Shown here in pieces: positions 18,430 through 26,253 of a stretch of 64,000 nt of DNA; position 1 is the first letter of the stretch; every line of letters starts with the position of its first letter. The stretch comes from Corynebacterium gallinarum (GTDB lineage Bacteria > Actinomycetota > Actinomycetes > Mycobacteriales > Mycobacteriaceae). Position numbers and translations under genes: made by a program. The DNA lies in contig NZ_JACSPR010000013.1 in NCBI RefSeq assembly GCF_014837045.1, forward strand, positions 1 through 64,000, given 5' to 3'. The notes below the pieces were generated by a model. It searched no databases and had not been told where the DNA came from. It saw only the letters and a program-made list of their open reading frames with translations.

Positions 18430-20087
18430 TCGACAAGAAGAACATGCCGGGCGAAGAGGACGACACCGTCTTCGTCTACCACACCCCCAAGGGTGAAATG
18501 GATGTCGAGGGCGCCTTCGCCGACGAGGAGGAGCTCGCCCCCCACGGTGGCTGGGCCTCCAAGGACTTCGACCCCTCCGAATTCGGCTATGAGGAGTCCG
18601 ATGACTCCGATGTCGCTGTCGATGATGACGACGACTACGACTTCGACGAGGACGATTTCGCCGCCCCCGACTTCGGTGAGGACTACACCGACGAGGAATG
18701 GGAGGAGATCGAACGCTCCCTGGGCATCGAACGCAGGGAACACCTCGAGGAGTCCCTATGCACCGTCGCCATCGTGGGCCGCCCCAACGTGGGCAAGTCC
18801 ACGCTGGTCAACCGGTTCATCGGGCGCCGCGAGGCCGTCGTGGAGGATTTCCCCGGCGTCACCCGCGACCGCATCTCCTACATCTCCGACTGGGGTGGCC
18901 AGCGCTTCTGGGTGCAGGACACCGGCGGCTGGGATCCCAACGTCAAGGGCATCCACGCCTCCATCGCACACCAGGCTGAACTGGCCATGGCCAGCGCCGA
19001 TGTCATCGTCTTCGTGGTCGACACCAAGGTCGGTGTCACCGAGACCGACGCCGTGATGGCCCACAAACTCAAGCGCGCCGACGTGCCGGTCATCCTGGTG
19101 GCCAACAAGTTCGACTCCGACTCCCAGTGGGCCGACATGGCCGAGTTCTACGCACTCGGCCTGGGCGATCCGTTCCCGGTCTCAGCACAGCACGGCCGTG
19201 GCGGCGCCGACGTCCTGGACAAGATCCTCGCGTCCTTCCCCGAGGAACCCCGCGCGAAGTCCATCGTCGAGGGACCACGCCGCGTGGCCCTGGTGGGCAA
19301 GCCGAACGTGGGCAAGTCCTCACTGCTGAACAAGTTCGCCGGTGAGGAACGCTCCGTGGTGGACAATGTCGCCGGAACCACCGTCGACCCGGTTGACACC
19401 ATCATCCAGCTGGACCAGAAGATGTGGAAGTTCATCGACACCGCCGGTCTGCGCAAGAAGGTCAAAACGGCCACCGGGCATGAGTTCTACGCCTCCCTGC
19501 GCACCCGCAGCGTCATCGACTCCGCCGAGGTCTGCGTCCTGCTCATCGACTCCTCCGAGCCGATCACCGAACAGGACCAGCGCGTGCTGGCCATGATCAC
19601 CGACGCCGGCAAGGCCCTGGTCGTCGCGTTCAACAAGTGGGACCTCATGGATGAGGACCGCCGCTGGGAACTCGACCGCGAACTGGATCTCCAGCTCGCC
19701 CACATCCCCTGGGCCAAGCGCATCAACATCTCCGCCAAGACCGGCCGCGCCCTGCAGCGCCTGGAACCGGCCATGATCGAGGCCCTGGAGAACTGGGACC
19801 GACGTGTCTCCACCGGCCAGCTCAACAACTGGCTGCGTGAGGCCATCGCCGCGAACCCACCACCCATGCGCGGCGGACGTCTGCCGCGTGTGCTGTTCGC
19901 CACCCAGGCATCCACCCGCCCACCGGTGATCGTGCTGTTCACCACCGGCTTCCTCGAGGCCGGTTACCGCCGCTACCTGGAGCGTAAGTTCCGTGAGCGC
20001 TTCGGTTTCAACGGCACCCCGGTCCGCATCGCGGTCCGCGTGCGTGAGCGCCGCGGCAAGGGTGCCAAGGGCAGCAAGAAGCAGTAG
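18426..20087 (+). CDS. der: Ribosome-assembly GTPase Der (EngA)
   Basis: A 553-residue tandem GTPase required for 50S subunit maturation. The first G1 motif GRPNVGKS is at 118-125 and the second is [12 protein letters not shown]; both NKXD motifs are present ([15 protein letters not shown]). A C-terminal KH-like domain ends with a basic tail rich in Lys and Arg. About 110 residues precede the first GTPase domain and are strongly acidic ([20 protein letters not shown]), an extension absent from E. coli Der. The start overlaps the cmk stop. Confidence 0.95.
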   Translation: MIDKKNMPGEEDDTVFVYHTPKGEMDVEGAFADEEELAPHGGWASKDFDPSEFGYEESDDSDVAVDDDDDYDFDEDDFAAPDFGEDYTDEEWEEIERSLGIERREHLEESLCTVAIVGRPNVGKSTLVNRFIGRREAVVEDFPGVTRDRISYISDWGGQRFWVQDTGGWDPNVKGIHASIAHQAELAMASADVIVFVVDTKVGVTETDAVMAHKLKRADVPVILVANKFDSDSQWADMAEFYALGLGDPFPVSAQHGRGGADVLDKILASFPEEPRAKSIVEGPRRVALVGKPNVGKSSLLNKFAGEERSVVDNVAGTTVDPVDTIIQLDQKMWKFIDTAGLRKKVKTATGHEFYASLRTRSVIDSAEVCVLLIDSSEPITEQDQRVLAMITDAGKALVVAFNKWDLMDEDRRWELDRELDLQLAHIPWAKRINISAKTGRALQRLEPAMIEALENWDRRVSTGQLNNWLREAIAANPPPMRGGRLPRVLFATQASTRPPVIVLFTTGFLEAGYRRYLERKFRERFGFNGTPVRIAVRVRERRGKGAKGSKKQ

Positions 20088-20109
20088 GCTGACCCGCCGG
20101 TGGTGATGA

Positions 20110-20174
20110 GACCCCGGGGGCTTCCATGAACCGGCGCGTTGATGAGCGCGCCGGGGATGGTGGTCTCCGGGGTC
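20110..20174. terminator. Nested hairpin between convergent der and the GyrI-like gene
   Basis: Two nested perfect inverted repeats occur: GACCCCGG (20110-20117) with CCGGGGTC (20167-20174), and inside it CCGGCGCG (20131-20138) with CGCGCCGG (20147-20154). No T run follows on either strand. The location between converging genes suggests a bidirectional terminator, but this is an inference. Confidence 0.45.
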
Positions 20175-20261
20175 TTGTCATTGGTGCCCACCCCATAACT
20201 CTGACATCGGTACTCATGTCGTGGATGCGATGTCGGGGTTGTCGGGGGAGTGGGCGCTGGA

Positions 20262-20780
20262 TCAGCCCAGCAGGGTGTACAGATCGGTGCGCATCACGGC
20301 CGGTTCAATGGCCTGGGAGGGGTCGGTGACGTAGACCTCCCAGAAGGGGAAGGCCAGCTGCTCGCCGGACTCACCGAGCCCCTGCAGGAAGGTGTTCCAT
20401 GCTGGCCCCAGGCCGTGGTATTCGCCCAGGTAGGACACCCGTGCCAGTTTTCCCGCCGGCAGGATGGATGGTCCCACCACCAGACCGTTGTCGGCGGTGA
20501 TCTCCTCCTTCAGGGGCGCATCAATCGGGATGCCCAGCTCGAAGGTCACGGTGTCGGTGGGCAGGCGGTGGTGCAGGGAGAAGGGGGCACCGATGGGATT
20601 GACTCCCGCCTGCACCAGGGCCGGGAACAATGCCGCGAAAGTCGTGTCGAAGGCGGTGGTCATATCGGCCATGGGGAAGTCCTCGAAGGACACCACGGCT
20701 GTGGGCACCGCTGTGACCTCCAGGGTCTCCGGGGCGGTGATCGGGGGGCAGTTCATGTAGAAGGTGTCCTCGGTCGTCAT
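20262..20780 (-). CDS. GyrI-like (effector-binding domain) protein
   Basis: A 172-residue stand-alone protein resembling the GyrI-like/AraC effector-binding fold. It has alternating strands, an internal helix (DMTTAFDTTFAALFPALVQAG) and the late block GPAWNTFLQGLGESG, which matches the SOUL/GyrI pattern of an aromatic before a helix and a closing WEVYVTDP strand. No DNA-binding domain is present, so it is not itself a regulator; such proteins bind hydrophobic ligands or modulate other proteins. The ATG at 20780 is preferred over an upstream GTG (20789) because a TAGTGT -10-like sequence sits 7 bases before it. Confidence 0.7.
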   Translation of the reverse strand: MTTEDTFYMNCPPITAPETLEVTAVPTAVVSFEDFPMADMTTAFDTTFAALFPALVQAGVNPIGAPFSLHHRLPTDTVTFELGIPIDAPLKEEITADNGLVVGPSILPAGKLARVSYLGEYHGLGPAWNTFLQGLGESGEQLAFPFWEVYVTDPSQAIEPAVMRTDLYTLLG

Positions 20781-20814
20781 GGGAACCACACTACTGGGTC
20801 ACTGCATCCCATCG

Positions 20815-21621
20815 TCACCGTTCCAGCAGGAAACCGTCACAGCGGTAGGGAAGTGCGACCTGCGCGCCGGGTTCATGCCCGAGGTGTTCGTGGAGATACC
20901 AGGTGAGGTTGGCATCCACCTTGGCGCGGGTCGTTGCACTGGAACGCAGCCAGTAGGAGCGTGTGTGGGCCAGCTGGATGATCTGCTCGGGGATCAGGTG
21001 CTGCTCCCAGGTGGTGCGCACCTTCCGGGTGATCCGCCACGGTGCACCCACCGAGGGGAGGAATCCCGGTTTGAGCACATCACCGGCATGCATGATCCGG
21101 CTGAGGCGGTGCACCCACGGGATCCGGGTGTCCAGGTTGTTCCACACCAGCAACACCGCACCGCCGTTAGCCACCACCCGGTCGAATTCCGCGGAGGCCG
21201 CCGGGACATCCACCCAGTGCCAGGTCTGGGCGCAGGTGATCAGATCCACCGCCCCGGAAACCAGAGCGGTGTGTTCCGCCGTGGCCTGCCAGCAGGGAAT
21301 GTGGGGATGGTTGCGCCGCAGCACGCGGAGCATGTCCATGCTGGGGTCCAGGGCGGCGACATCGTGACCGGCGCGGTCGAGCTGGCCGGTGAGTTTACCG
21401 GTGCCCGCCCCGACATCCAGGACCCGGCCGTACCCTGCGGCAAGGTCCAGGATCTCTGTCGGGTAACCGGGGCGGACATCCTCGTAGGTGTCGGAGCCCT
21501 CGGTGAAGGCCAGGCCCGCGGTGGCGCGGTGTGCGGCTCCGGAGAAGACCGGCGCGTCTCGCCGGGAGACCGGGGGGATCGGTGGATGCAGGGGATGCAG
21601 GGGGGAGCGTGGTTCAGTCAT
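20815..21621 (-). CDS. Class I SAM-dependent methyltransferase
   Basis: A 268-residue methyltransferase of the type-11 group. Motif I is LDVGAGTGKLTGQLDRAGHD, followed by the acidic residue of motif II in VAALDPSMDML. The substrate is unknown. It is transcribed towards the GyrI-like gene with a 34-base gap, so they may be co-transcribed, and it is divergent from the ABC exporter. The ATG at 21621 has an A/T-rich TAAGAT element upstream. Confidence 0.87.
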   Translation of the reverse strand: MTEPRSPLHPLHPPIPPVSRRDAPVFSGAAHRATAGLAFTEGSDTYEDVRPGYPTEILDLAAGYGRVLDVGAGTGKLTGQLDRAGHDVAALDPSMDMLRVLRRNHPHIPCWQATAEHTALVSGAVDLITCAQTWHWVDVPAASAEFDRVVANGGAVLLVWNNLDTRIPWVHRLSRIMHAGDVLKPGFLPSVGAPWRITRKVRTTWEQHLIPEQIIQLAHTRSYWLRSSATTRAKVDANLTWYLHEHLGHEPGAQVALPYRCDGFLLER

Positions 21622-21690
21622 GTCTGAGAGTTATCTTATCCGCACCGGCGCACAGGGTTTAACGATATATCGACACACCCACCCATGGGT

Positions 21691-21696
21691 TAGGAT
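21691..21696 (+). promoter_or_regulatory. -10 element (TAGGAT) for the ABC exporter
   Basis: TAGGAT sits 8 bases before the GTG at 21705 and there is no ribosome site between them, consistent with a leaderless mRNA starting at the GTG. Confidence 0.55.
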
Positions 21697-21704
21697 CAGA
21701 TCTT

Positions 21705-23318
21705 GTGTCTGTACCAATGAAAACGCCCGGTAACGGCAGCATCGTCGATTATTCGGCGCTGCCCGGGCCCGGCGCGCAACCGTCCCGGATGCCACCACTT
21801 GATGCCCGGATGTGGACGCTGAAGGTGGCGCTGTCCCAACGCCCGTGGAGCTATATCGCCTCGGTGGGCATGGCCATCACCTTTGTCTGTAATGGTCTCA
21901 CCCCGGTGGTGGTCGGCCGGGCGGTTGATGAGGCGATCGCCGTGGGGGATCTGCGGCGCCTGGGGTTCTGGATCCTCATGCTCCTGCTGTTGTTTGCCAC
22001 CTCCATCTCGGTGAACTGGGTGGCGCGCTACATGATGGTGCGCAGCCAGCAGCTGGTCAGCCATGATCTGCGCACCATGGTCACCGACCGCATCCAGGAT
22101 CCCCGGGGGTTCAGGGGGCGGGGTCGCACGGCCGGTGGCCTGCTGTCGGTGGCCTCCAGTGATACCCAGCGGGTCGGTGATGTGGTGATGATGACGGTGT
22201 TCCCCGTCGCGGAGGTGGCCTCCATCATCTACGGTGCCACCCTCACCTTCCTCATCAGTCCGTGGCTGGGGTTGGCGGTGCTCCTGGGCGGGCCTGTGCT
22301 GGTGATCATCGCCCTGCGCACGGCCCGCCCCCTGCAGGCCAGGTCCGTGGAGCGGCAGAAGGCGATCGCCCAGGCCTCGGCCACCGCCACGGATGTGGTG
22401 CAGGGCCTGCGGATCCTCAAAGGACTTGGGGCGATCGTGACGGTGAGACGCCGCTATGAGGAGGTCTCCACCAACGCCTACCGCAAGACCGTCTATGCCA
22501 GTGCCGCCGAGGCACGCCTCAACGGTGTCACCGAGGCCAGCGGGGCGATCTTCGTGGCGGGCATCGGCATCGCCGCCGGTTTCCTCGCCCTCAATGGGCA
22601 GATGAGTATCGGTGAGCTCATCACCGTCGTCGGCCTGACGCAGTTCCTCATCATGCCGATGACCATGCTGGGTAAGAATGTCGCCTCGCGCTGGGCATCC
22701 GCGGAGGCCTCGGCGAAACGCATCCGCGAGGTGCTGGGGGCGGAGTTCGAGCGCACCTCCGAGTTGGAGGCCGACACCGCGCAGCGGATCATCTCACGTC
22801 TGCCCCGCGGTGTGACCGTGGTGGGTGCCAACTCGCAGGTGGATCCCGACCCGATCATCTCCGCACTGGAATCCCTGCCGCGTACCCGGGTGATTGTCGC
22901 CCCGCATGCAGCCGACCTCTTCGACGGCACCGTCGCCGACAATGTCCACCCGGACCGGGCCATCGCCGATGAGGCCATCCGGGTGGCCTCCTGTGATGAC
23001 ATCCCCGGAGGTGCGGACAAGGTGGTCGGGGAGGGCGGACGGATGCTCTCCGGTGGCCAGCGACAGCGCGTGGCACTGGCCCGGGCGATCGCCGCCGATG
23101 CCGAAGTGCTCATCCTCCAGGACCCCACCACCGCGGTGGACTCCGTGACCGAGCAGAACATCGCCGGGCAGGTCGCCGCCTTCCGCGGGAACCGGGTCAC
23201 CGTGGTGTTCAGCGAGGCACCCGCCTGGAAGGCCGTGGCCGACCAGCAGCTGGACCCGGCGGAGCTGGCCACACTCCTCGCAGAGGTTCCAGCGGGAGAG
23301 GACAGAGCCGATGGATAA
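21705..23318 (+). CDS. ABC exporter subunit A, with degenerate ATP site but intact signature motif
   Basis: A 537-residue type-IV (half-size exporter) subunit with membrane helices at about 49-72, 87-110, 160-205 and 280-320, then a short nucleotide-binding domain (about 345-537). The signature LSGGQRQRVALARAI (448 onwards) and the D-loop TAVDS are canonical. The P-loop position reads VVGANSQVDP (372-381) with no GKS/T lysine; about 30 residues between P-loop and Q-loop are missing. Walker B reads VLILQDPTTAVD, lacking both the Asp and catalytic Glu positions, and the H-loop His is absent. It overlaps subunit B by 8 bases. Substrate unknown (drug, lipid or peptide). Confidence 0.9.
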   Translation: MSVPMKTPGNGSIVDYSALPGPGAQPSRMPPLDARMWTLKVALSQRPWSYIASVGMAITFVCNGLTPVVVGRAVDEAIAVGDLRRLGFWILMLLLLFATSISVNWVARYMMVRSQQLVSHDLRTMVTDRIQDPRGFRGRGRTAGGLLSVASSDTQRVGDVVMMTVFPVAEVASIIYGATLTFLISPWLGLAVLLGGPVLVIIALRTARPLQARSVERQKAIAQASATATDVVQGLRILKGLGAIVTVRRRYEEVSTNAYRKTVYASAAEARLNGVTEASGAIFVAGIGIAAGFLALNGQMSIGELITVVGLTQFLIMPMTMLGKNVASRWASAEASAKRIREVLGAEFERTSELEADTAQRIISRLPRGVTVVGANSQVDPDPIISALESLPRTRVIVAPHAADLFDGTVADNVHPDRAIADEAIRVASCDDIPGGADKVVGEGGRMLSGGQRQRVALARAIAADAEVLILQDPTTAVDSVTEQNIAGQVAAFRGNRVTVVFSEAPAWKAVADQQLDPAELATLLAEVPAGEDRADG

Positions 23319-25071
23319 GGCGTCGTTAAGCTTCCCCCTGGCCACCCTGCCGCAGGTCAGGCACGAGGTGGGCAGGCAACTGGCGCGCATCCCGCGCGCC
23401 GGCCGCTGGTTCGCCCTGGCCATCGTGCTGCTCAGCGCGGGGTCATTCGCCACCGTCAACGTGCCGAGGCTGCTCGGCCGCATCGTCGACCTGGTCGCCC
23501 AGGACCAACCCGCGGAGCAGCTGTGGCAGACCGGCGGGCTGCTGCTGGGCATCGCCGTAGCCGGCGGGGTCTTGAGCGCCAGTGGCTTCTACCTCGTGGT
23601 GCGCATGGCAGAACGGGTCATCGCCAACCTGCGCGAGGATATGGTCGGCACCGCGCTTGGGCTTCCCACCCACCGCGTGGAGGACGCCGGCACCGGCGAC
23701 CTGGTCAGCCGCTCCACCGATGACGTCGCGGAACTCTCCTCCGCGGTCACCGAGACCATCCCGATCCTCACCTCCTCGATGTTCACCATCCTGGCCACCA
23801 CCATCACCCTGTTCACCATGGACTGGCGGTTCATCATCATCCCGGTGCTGGTCGGGCCGGTCTACTATCTCGCCTCACGCCACTACCTGGGCCGCGCGCC
23901 GGGTCGCTACGCCCGTGAACGCGCCGCCATGGCAGAGCGGGCCCGGCGCGTGCTGGAGGCCATCCGGGGCCGGGCCACCGTGCGTGCGTTTTCCATGGAG
24001 GAGGAGATGCACACCCGCATCGAGAACGCCTCCTGGACGGTGGTCACCCGTGGTATCCGCGCGCGGACCACCATGCTCATCCTCACCACGTGGATGCTGT
24101 GCGCGGAGTTTCTCATGCTCGCCCTCGGGCTGTTCATCGGCTACCGGCTGGTGGCCGGCGGGGACATGACCGTGGGGGCGGTCACCGGTGCGCTGCTGAT
24201 GCTCATCCGTCTGCGCGGCCCGATGAACATGTTCATGCGCGTGCTCGACACCGTCCAGTCCGGGTACGCCTCGCTGGCGCGCATCGTCGGTGTGGTGGCC
24301 GACCCGCCGGTGCCGGTCCCCGACAGCGGGGCATCCGCGCCGGAGGGCCGCGTGGAGCTGCGCAACGTGAGTTTCAGCTACGGCGGCAACTGGGCGGTGC
24401 GCGATGTCAACCTGCACATCCACCCCGGGGAGACGGTCGCGGTGGTGGGCGCCTCGGGCGCCGGTAAGACCACGGTGGCAGCCCTGGTGGCCGGCCTGCG
24501 CGTGCCCGACGAGGGCGAGGTGCTTGTCGACGGGTTCCCCGTCGCCACCCTCTCCGACCGCGAGCGCATCGCCCGTCTGGCGATGGTCAGCCAGGAGGTC
24601 CATGTCTTCTCCGGGACCCTGCGCCAGGATCTCACCCTGGCCAGACCCGGGGCCACCGACGCCGAACTCCTCGCTGTGCTGGAGCGTGTGCAGGCCGGGG
24701 ACTGGTTCGACAAACTCCCCGATGGCCTGGACACCGTGGTGGGTGCACGTGGCATCCAGCTGGAACCGGTGGCGGCCCAACAGCTGGCACTGGCGCGGGT
24801 GCTGCTGCTGGACCCGGCGATCGTCATCATGGATGAGGCCACCGCCGAGGCGGGATCCGCCGGTGCCGGGGCCCTGGAGGCCGCAGCCGAGGAGGTCACC
24901 CGCGACCGCTCCGCCCTGGTGGTGGCACACCGCCTCGACCAGGCATCCCGGGCCGATCAGATCCTGGTGATGGATAGGGGACGGATCGTGGAGCAGGGCA
25001 CCCACGGGGACCTGATCGCCCGGGGTGGGATCTACCACCGGCTGTGGGCGGCGTGGAGTGTGGGCAGGTAA
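23311..25071 (+). CDS. ABC exporter subunit B, with intact ATP site but degenerate signature motif
   Basis: A 586-residue partner of the preceding subunit. Six membrane helices lie in residues 33-320. The Walker A motif GASGAGKTT is at 380-388, the Q-loop in MVSQEVHVFSGTL, Walker B IVIMDE at 504-509 and the H-loop His at 540. The signature position reads LEPVAAQQLALAR (484 on) instead of LSGGQ, and the D-loop reads TAEAGS. The losses are the mirror image of subunit A, so only the site formed by this Walker A/B and subunit A's LSGGQ should hydrolyse ATP. The start lies 8 bases inside subunit A. Confidence 0.92.
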   Translation: MDKASLSFPLATLPQVRHEVGRQLARIPRAGRWFALAIVLLSAGSFATVNVPRLLGRIVDLVAQDQPAEQLWQTGGLLLGIAVAGGVLSASGFYLVVRMAERVIANLREDMVGTALGLPTHRVEDAGTGDLVSRSTDDVAELSSAVTETIPILTSSMFTILATTITLFTMDWRFIIIPVLVGPVYYLASRHYLGRAPGRYARERAAMAERARRVLEAIRGRATVRAFSMEEEMHTRIENASWTVVTRGIRARTTMLILTTWMLCAEFLMLALGLFIGYRLVAGGDMTVGAVTGALLMLIRLRGPMNMFMRVLDTVQSGYASLARIVGVVADPPVPVPDSGASAPEGRVELRNVSFSYGGNWAVRDVNLHIHPGETVAVVGASGAGKTTVAALVAGLRVPDEGEVLVDGFPVATLSDRERIARLAMVSQEVHVFSGTLRQDLTLARPGATDAELLAVLERVQAGDWFDKLPDGLDTVVGARGIQLEPVAAQQLALARVLLLDPAIVIMDEATAEAGSAGAGALEAAAEEVTRDRSALVVAHRLDQASRADQILVMDRGRIVEQGTHGDLIARGGIYHRLWAAWSVGR

Positions 25072-25098
25072 CACGGGAGGCGGAGGCGTGGCGGGTTG

Positions 25099-25120
25099 AA
25101 TGTTCATGCCGTTGAACATT
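25099..25120. promoter_or_regulatory. Perfect inverted repeat, operator candidate for the ZIP gene
   Basis: AATGTTCA (25099-25106) and TGAACATT (25113-25120), separated by six bases, form a perfect 8-6-8 palindrome. It abuts the -10 element TAGGAT (25120-25125), so it fills the promoter spacer. The ATG follows 8 bases after the -10. A bound protein would block RNA polymerase, which fits a metal-responsive repressor, though the family is unknown. Confidence 0.65.
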
Positions 25121-25133
25121 AGGATTCAGAGGC

Positions 25134-25940
25134 ATGGATTGGCCCAATATTATTTTCGCGTTCAGCCTGACGCTGTTCGCAGGACTGGCGACCGGTGTGG
25201 GTGGCGTCATCGCCATCTCCCGGAAAGCCCCGGGGGAGAGGTTCCTCGCCGGTTCACTCGGGTTTTCCGTGGGCGTGATGCTCTACATCTCCTTCGTGGA
25301 GATACTGCCCAAGGCTGTGGAGGAACTTACCAGCGTCTGGGGTGCGCGGGGCGGCAATTTGGCGGCAGTGGGGGCCTTCTTCGCCGGCATTGCTCTCATC
25401 GCCGTCATCGACCGTCTGGTGCCCACCGCCATCAACCCCCACGAACCGTCCACCGTGGGCGGCGCGGTGGGTGGTTATGAACGCCGCAGCCGGATGATGA
25501 GGGCCGGAGTACTCACCGCGATCGCGATCTCCATCCACAACTTCCCCGAGGGTTTCGCCACCTTCGTCGCCGGCCTGACCGACCCCAAGATCGCCATCCC
25601 GGTCGCCGTCGCGATTGCCATCCACAACATCCCGGAGGGCATCGCCGTGGCTGTCCCCATCCGCGAGGCCACCGGCTCCCGCGGGAAGGCCCTGAAATGG
25701 GCCACCCTCTCCGGCCTGGCCGAACCCGCCGGCGCGGCCGTGGGTTTCATCCTGCTCATGCCGTTCCTCGGCCCGGAGGCCATGGGCCTGTCCTTTGCCG
25801 CCGTCGCCGGCATCATGGTGTTCATCAGCCTCGATGAGCTGCTGCCCACCGCGATCAGCTCCGGCCGCCACCACACCGCCATCTACGGCCTGGTCGCTGG
25901 CATGGCCGTCATGGCTATCAGTCTGCTGCTGTTTATCTAG
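25134..25940 (+). CDS. zupT: ZIP-family divalent metal transporter (ZupT-like)
   Basis: A 268-residue membrane protein with about eight predicted helices. The two metal-binding ZIP signatures are intact: HNFPEGFATFVAG in helix IV and HNIPEGIAVAVPIREATG in helix V. The family imports zinc and sometimes iron, manganese or cobalt. The variable loop between helices III and IV (about 95-125) contains only two histidines. The gene appears leaderless (TAGGAT at 25120-25125, ATG at 25134) and has a palindromic operator in its promoter. Confidence 0.92.
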   Translation: MDWPNIIFAFSLTLFAGLATGVGGVIAISRKAPGERFLAGSLGFSVGVMLYISFVEILPKAVEELTSVWGARGGNLAAVGAFFAGIALIAVIDRLVPTAINPHEPSTVGGAVGGYERRSRMMRAGVLTAIAISIHNFPEGFATFVAGLTDPKIAIPVAVAIAIHNIPEGIAVAVPIREATGSRGKALKWATLSGLAEPAGAAVGFILLMPFLGPEAMGLSFAAVAGIMVFISLDELLPTAISSGRHHTAIYGLVAGMAVMAISLLLFI

Positions 25941-26253
25941 GGATCCGAATCTTGCTCTCGTCCCACAGTTAGTGTGGTCGGAATGCTCGGCTATTACCTC
26001 ACCCACGCGGCCCGTAGATACACCCTGATATACACCCCTGGGGGATAGGGGCGCTGCCCATCAGGGGTGGCTGAATGCGCAGTTGAAACACTGTGTTCGG
26101 GATGTGAACTGCTTGTATTTGCTCCCCAGGCCGGGCGCATGACGAACAAGCAAGGATTGTGACTTCAAACTCTTTGAATTGTCTAATGTGATTTGAAACT
26201 CCATGTGGTTGCCCCTGAGGCACCCGCCTTGGTCCTGAAGAAAGAGCATTGAC
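25941..26253 (+). other. Intergenic region upstream of the sulfatase
   Basis: These 313 bases are more A/T-rich than the backbone and contain no gene I can support. They hold the 6-3-6 palindrome at 26164-26178, a possible -10 TAATGT at 26184-26189 just after it, and a purine-rich ribosome site (GAAGAAAGAG, 26237-26246) before the ATG at 26254. Confidence 0.5.
26164..26178. promoter_or_regulatory. Palindrome TTCAAA-CTC-TTTGAA, operator candidate
   Basis: A perfect 6-3-6 inverted repeat lies about 75 bases before the sulfatase start. A possible -10 (TAATGT) follows within 10 bases, so the palindrome would cover the spacer of this promoter. A partial third copy (ATTTGAA) occurs at 26191-26197. 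The cognate regulator is unknown. Confidence 0.45.
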
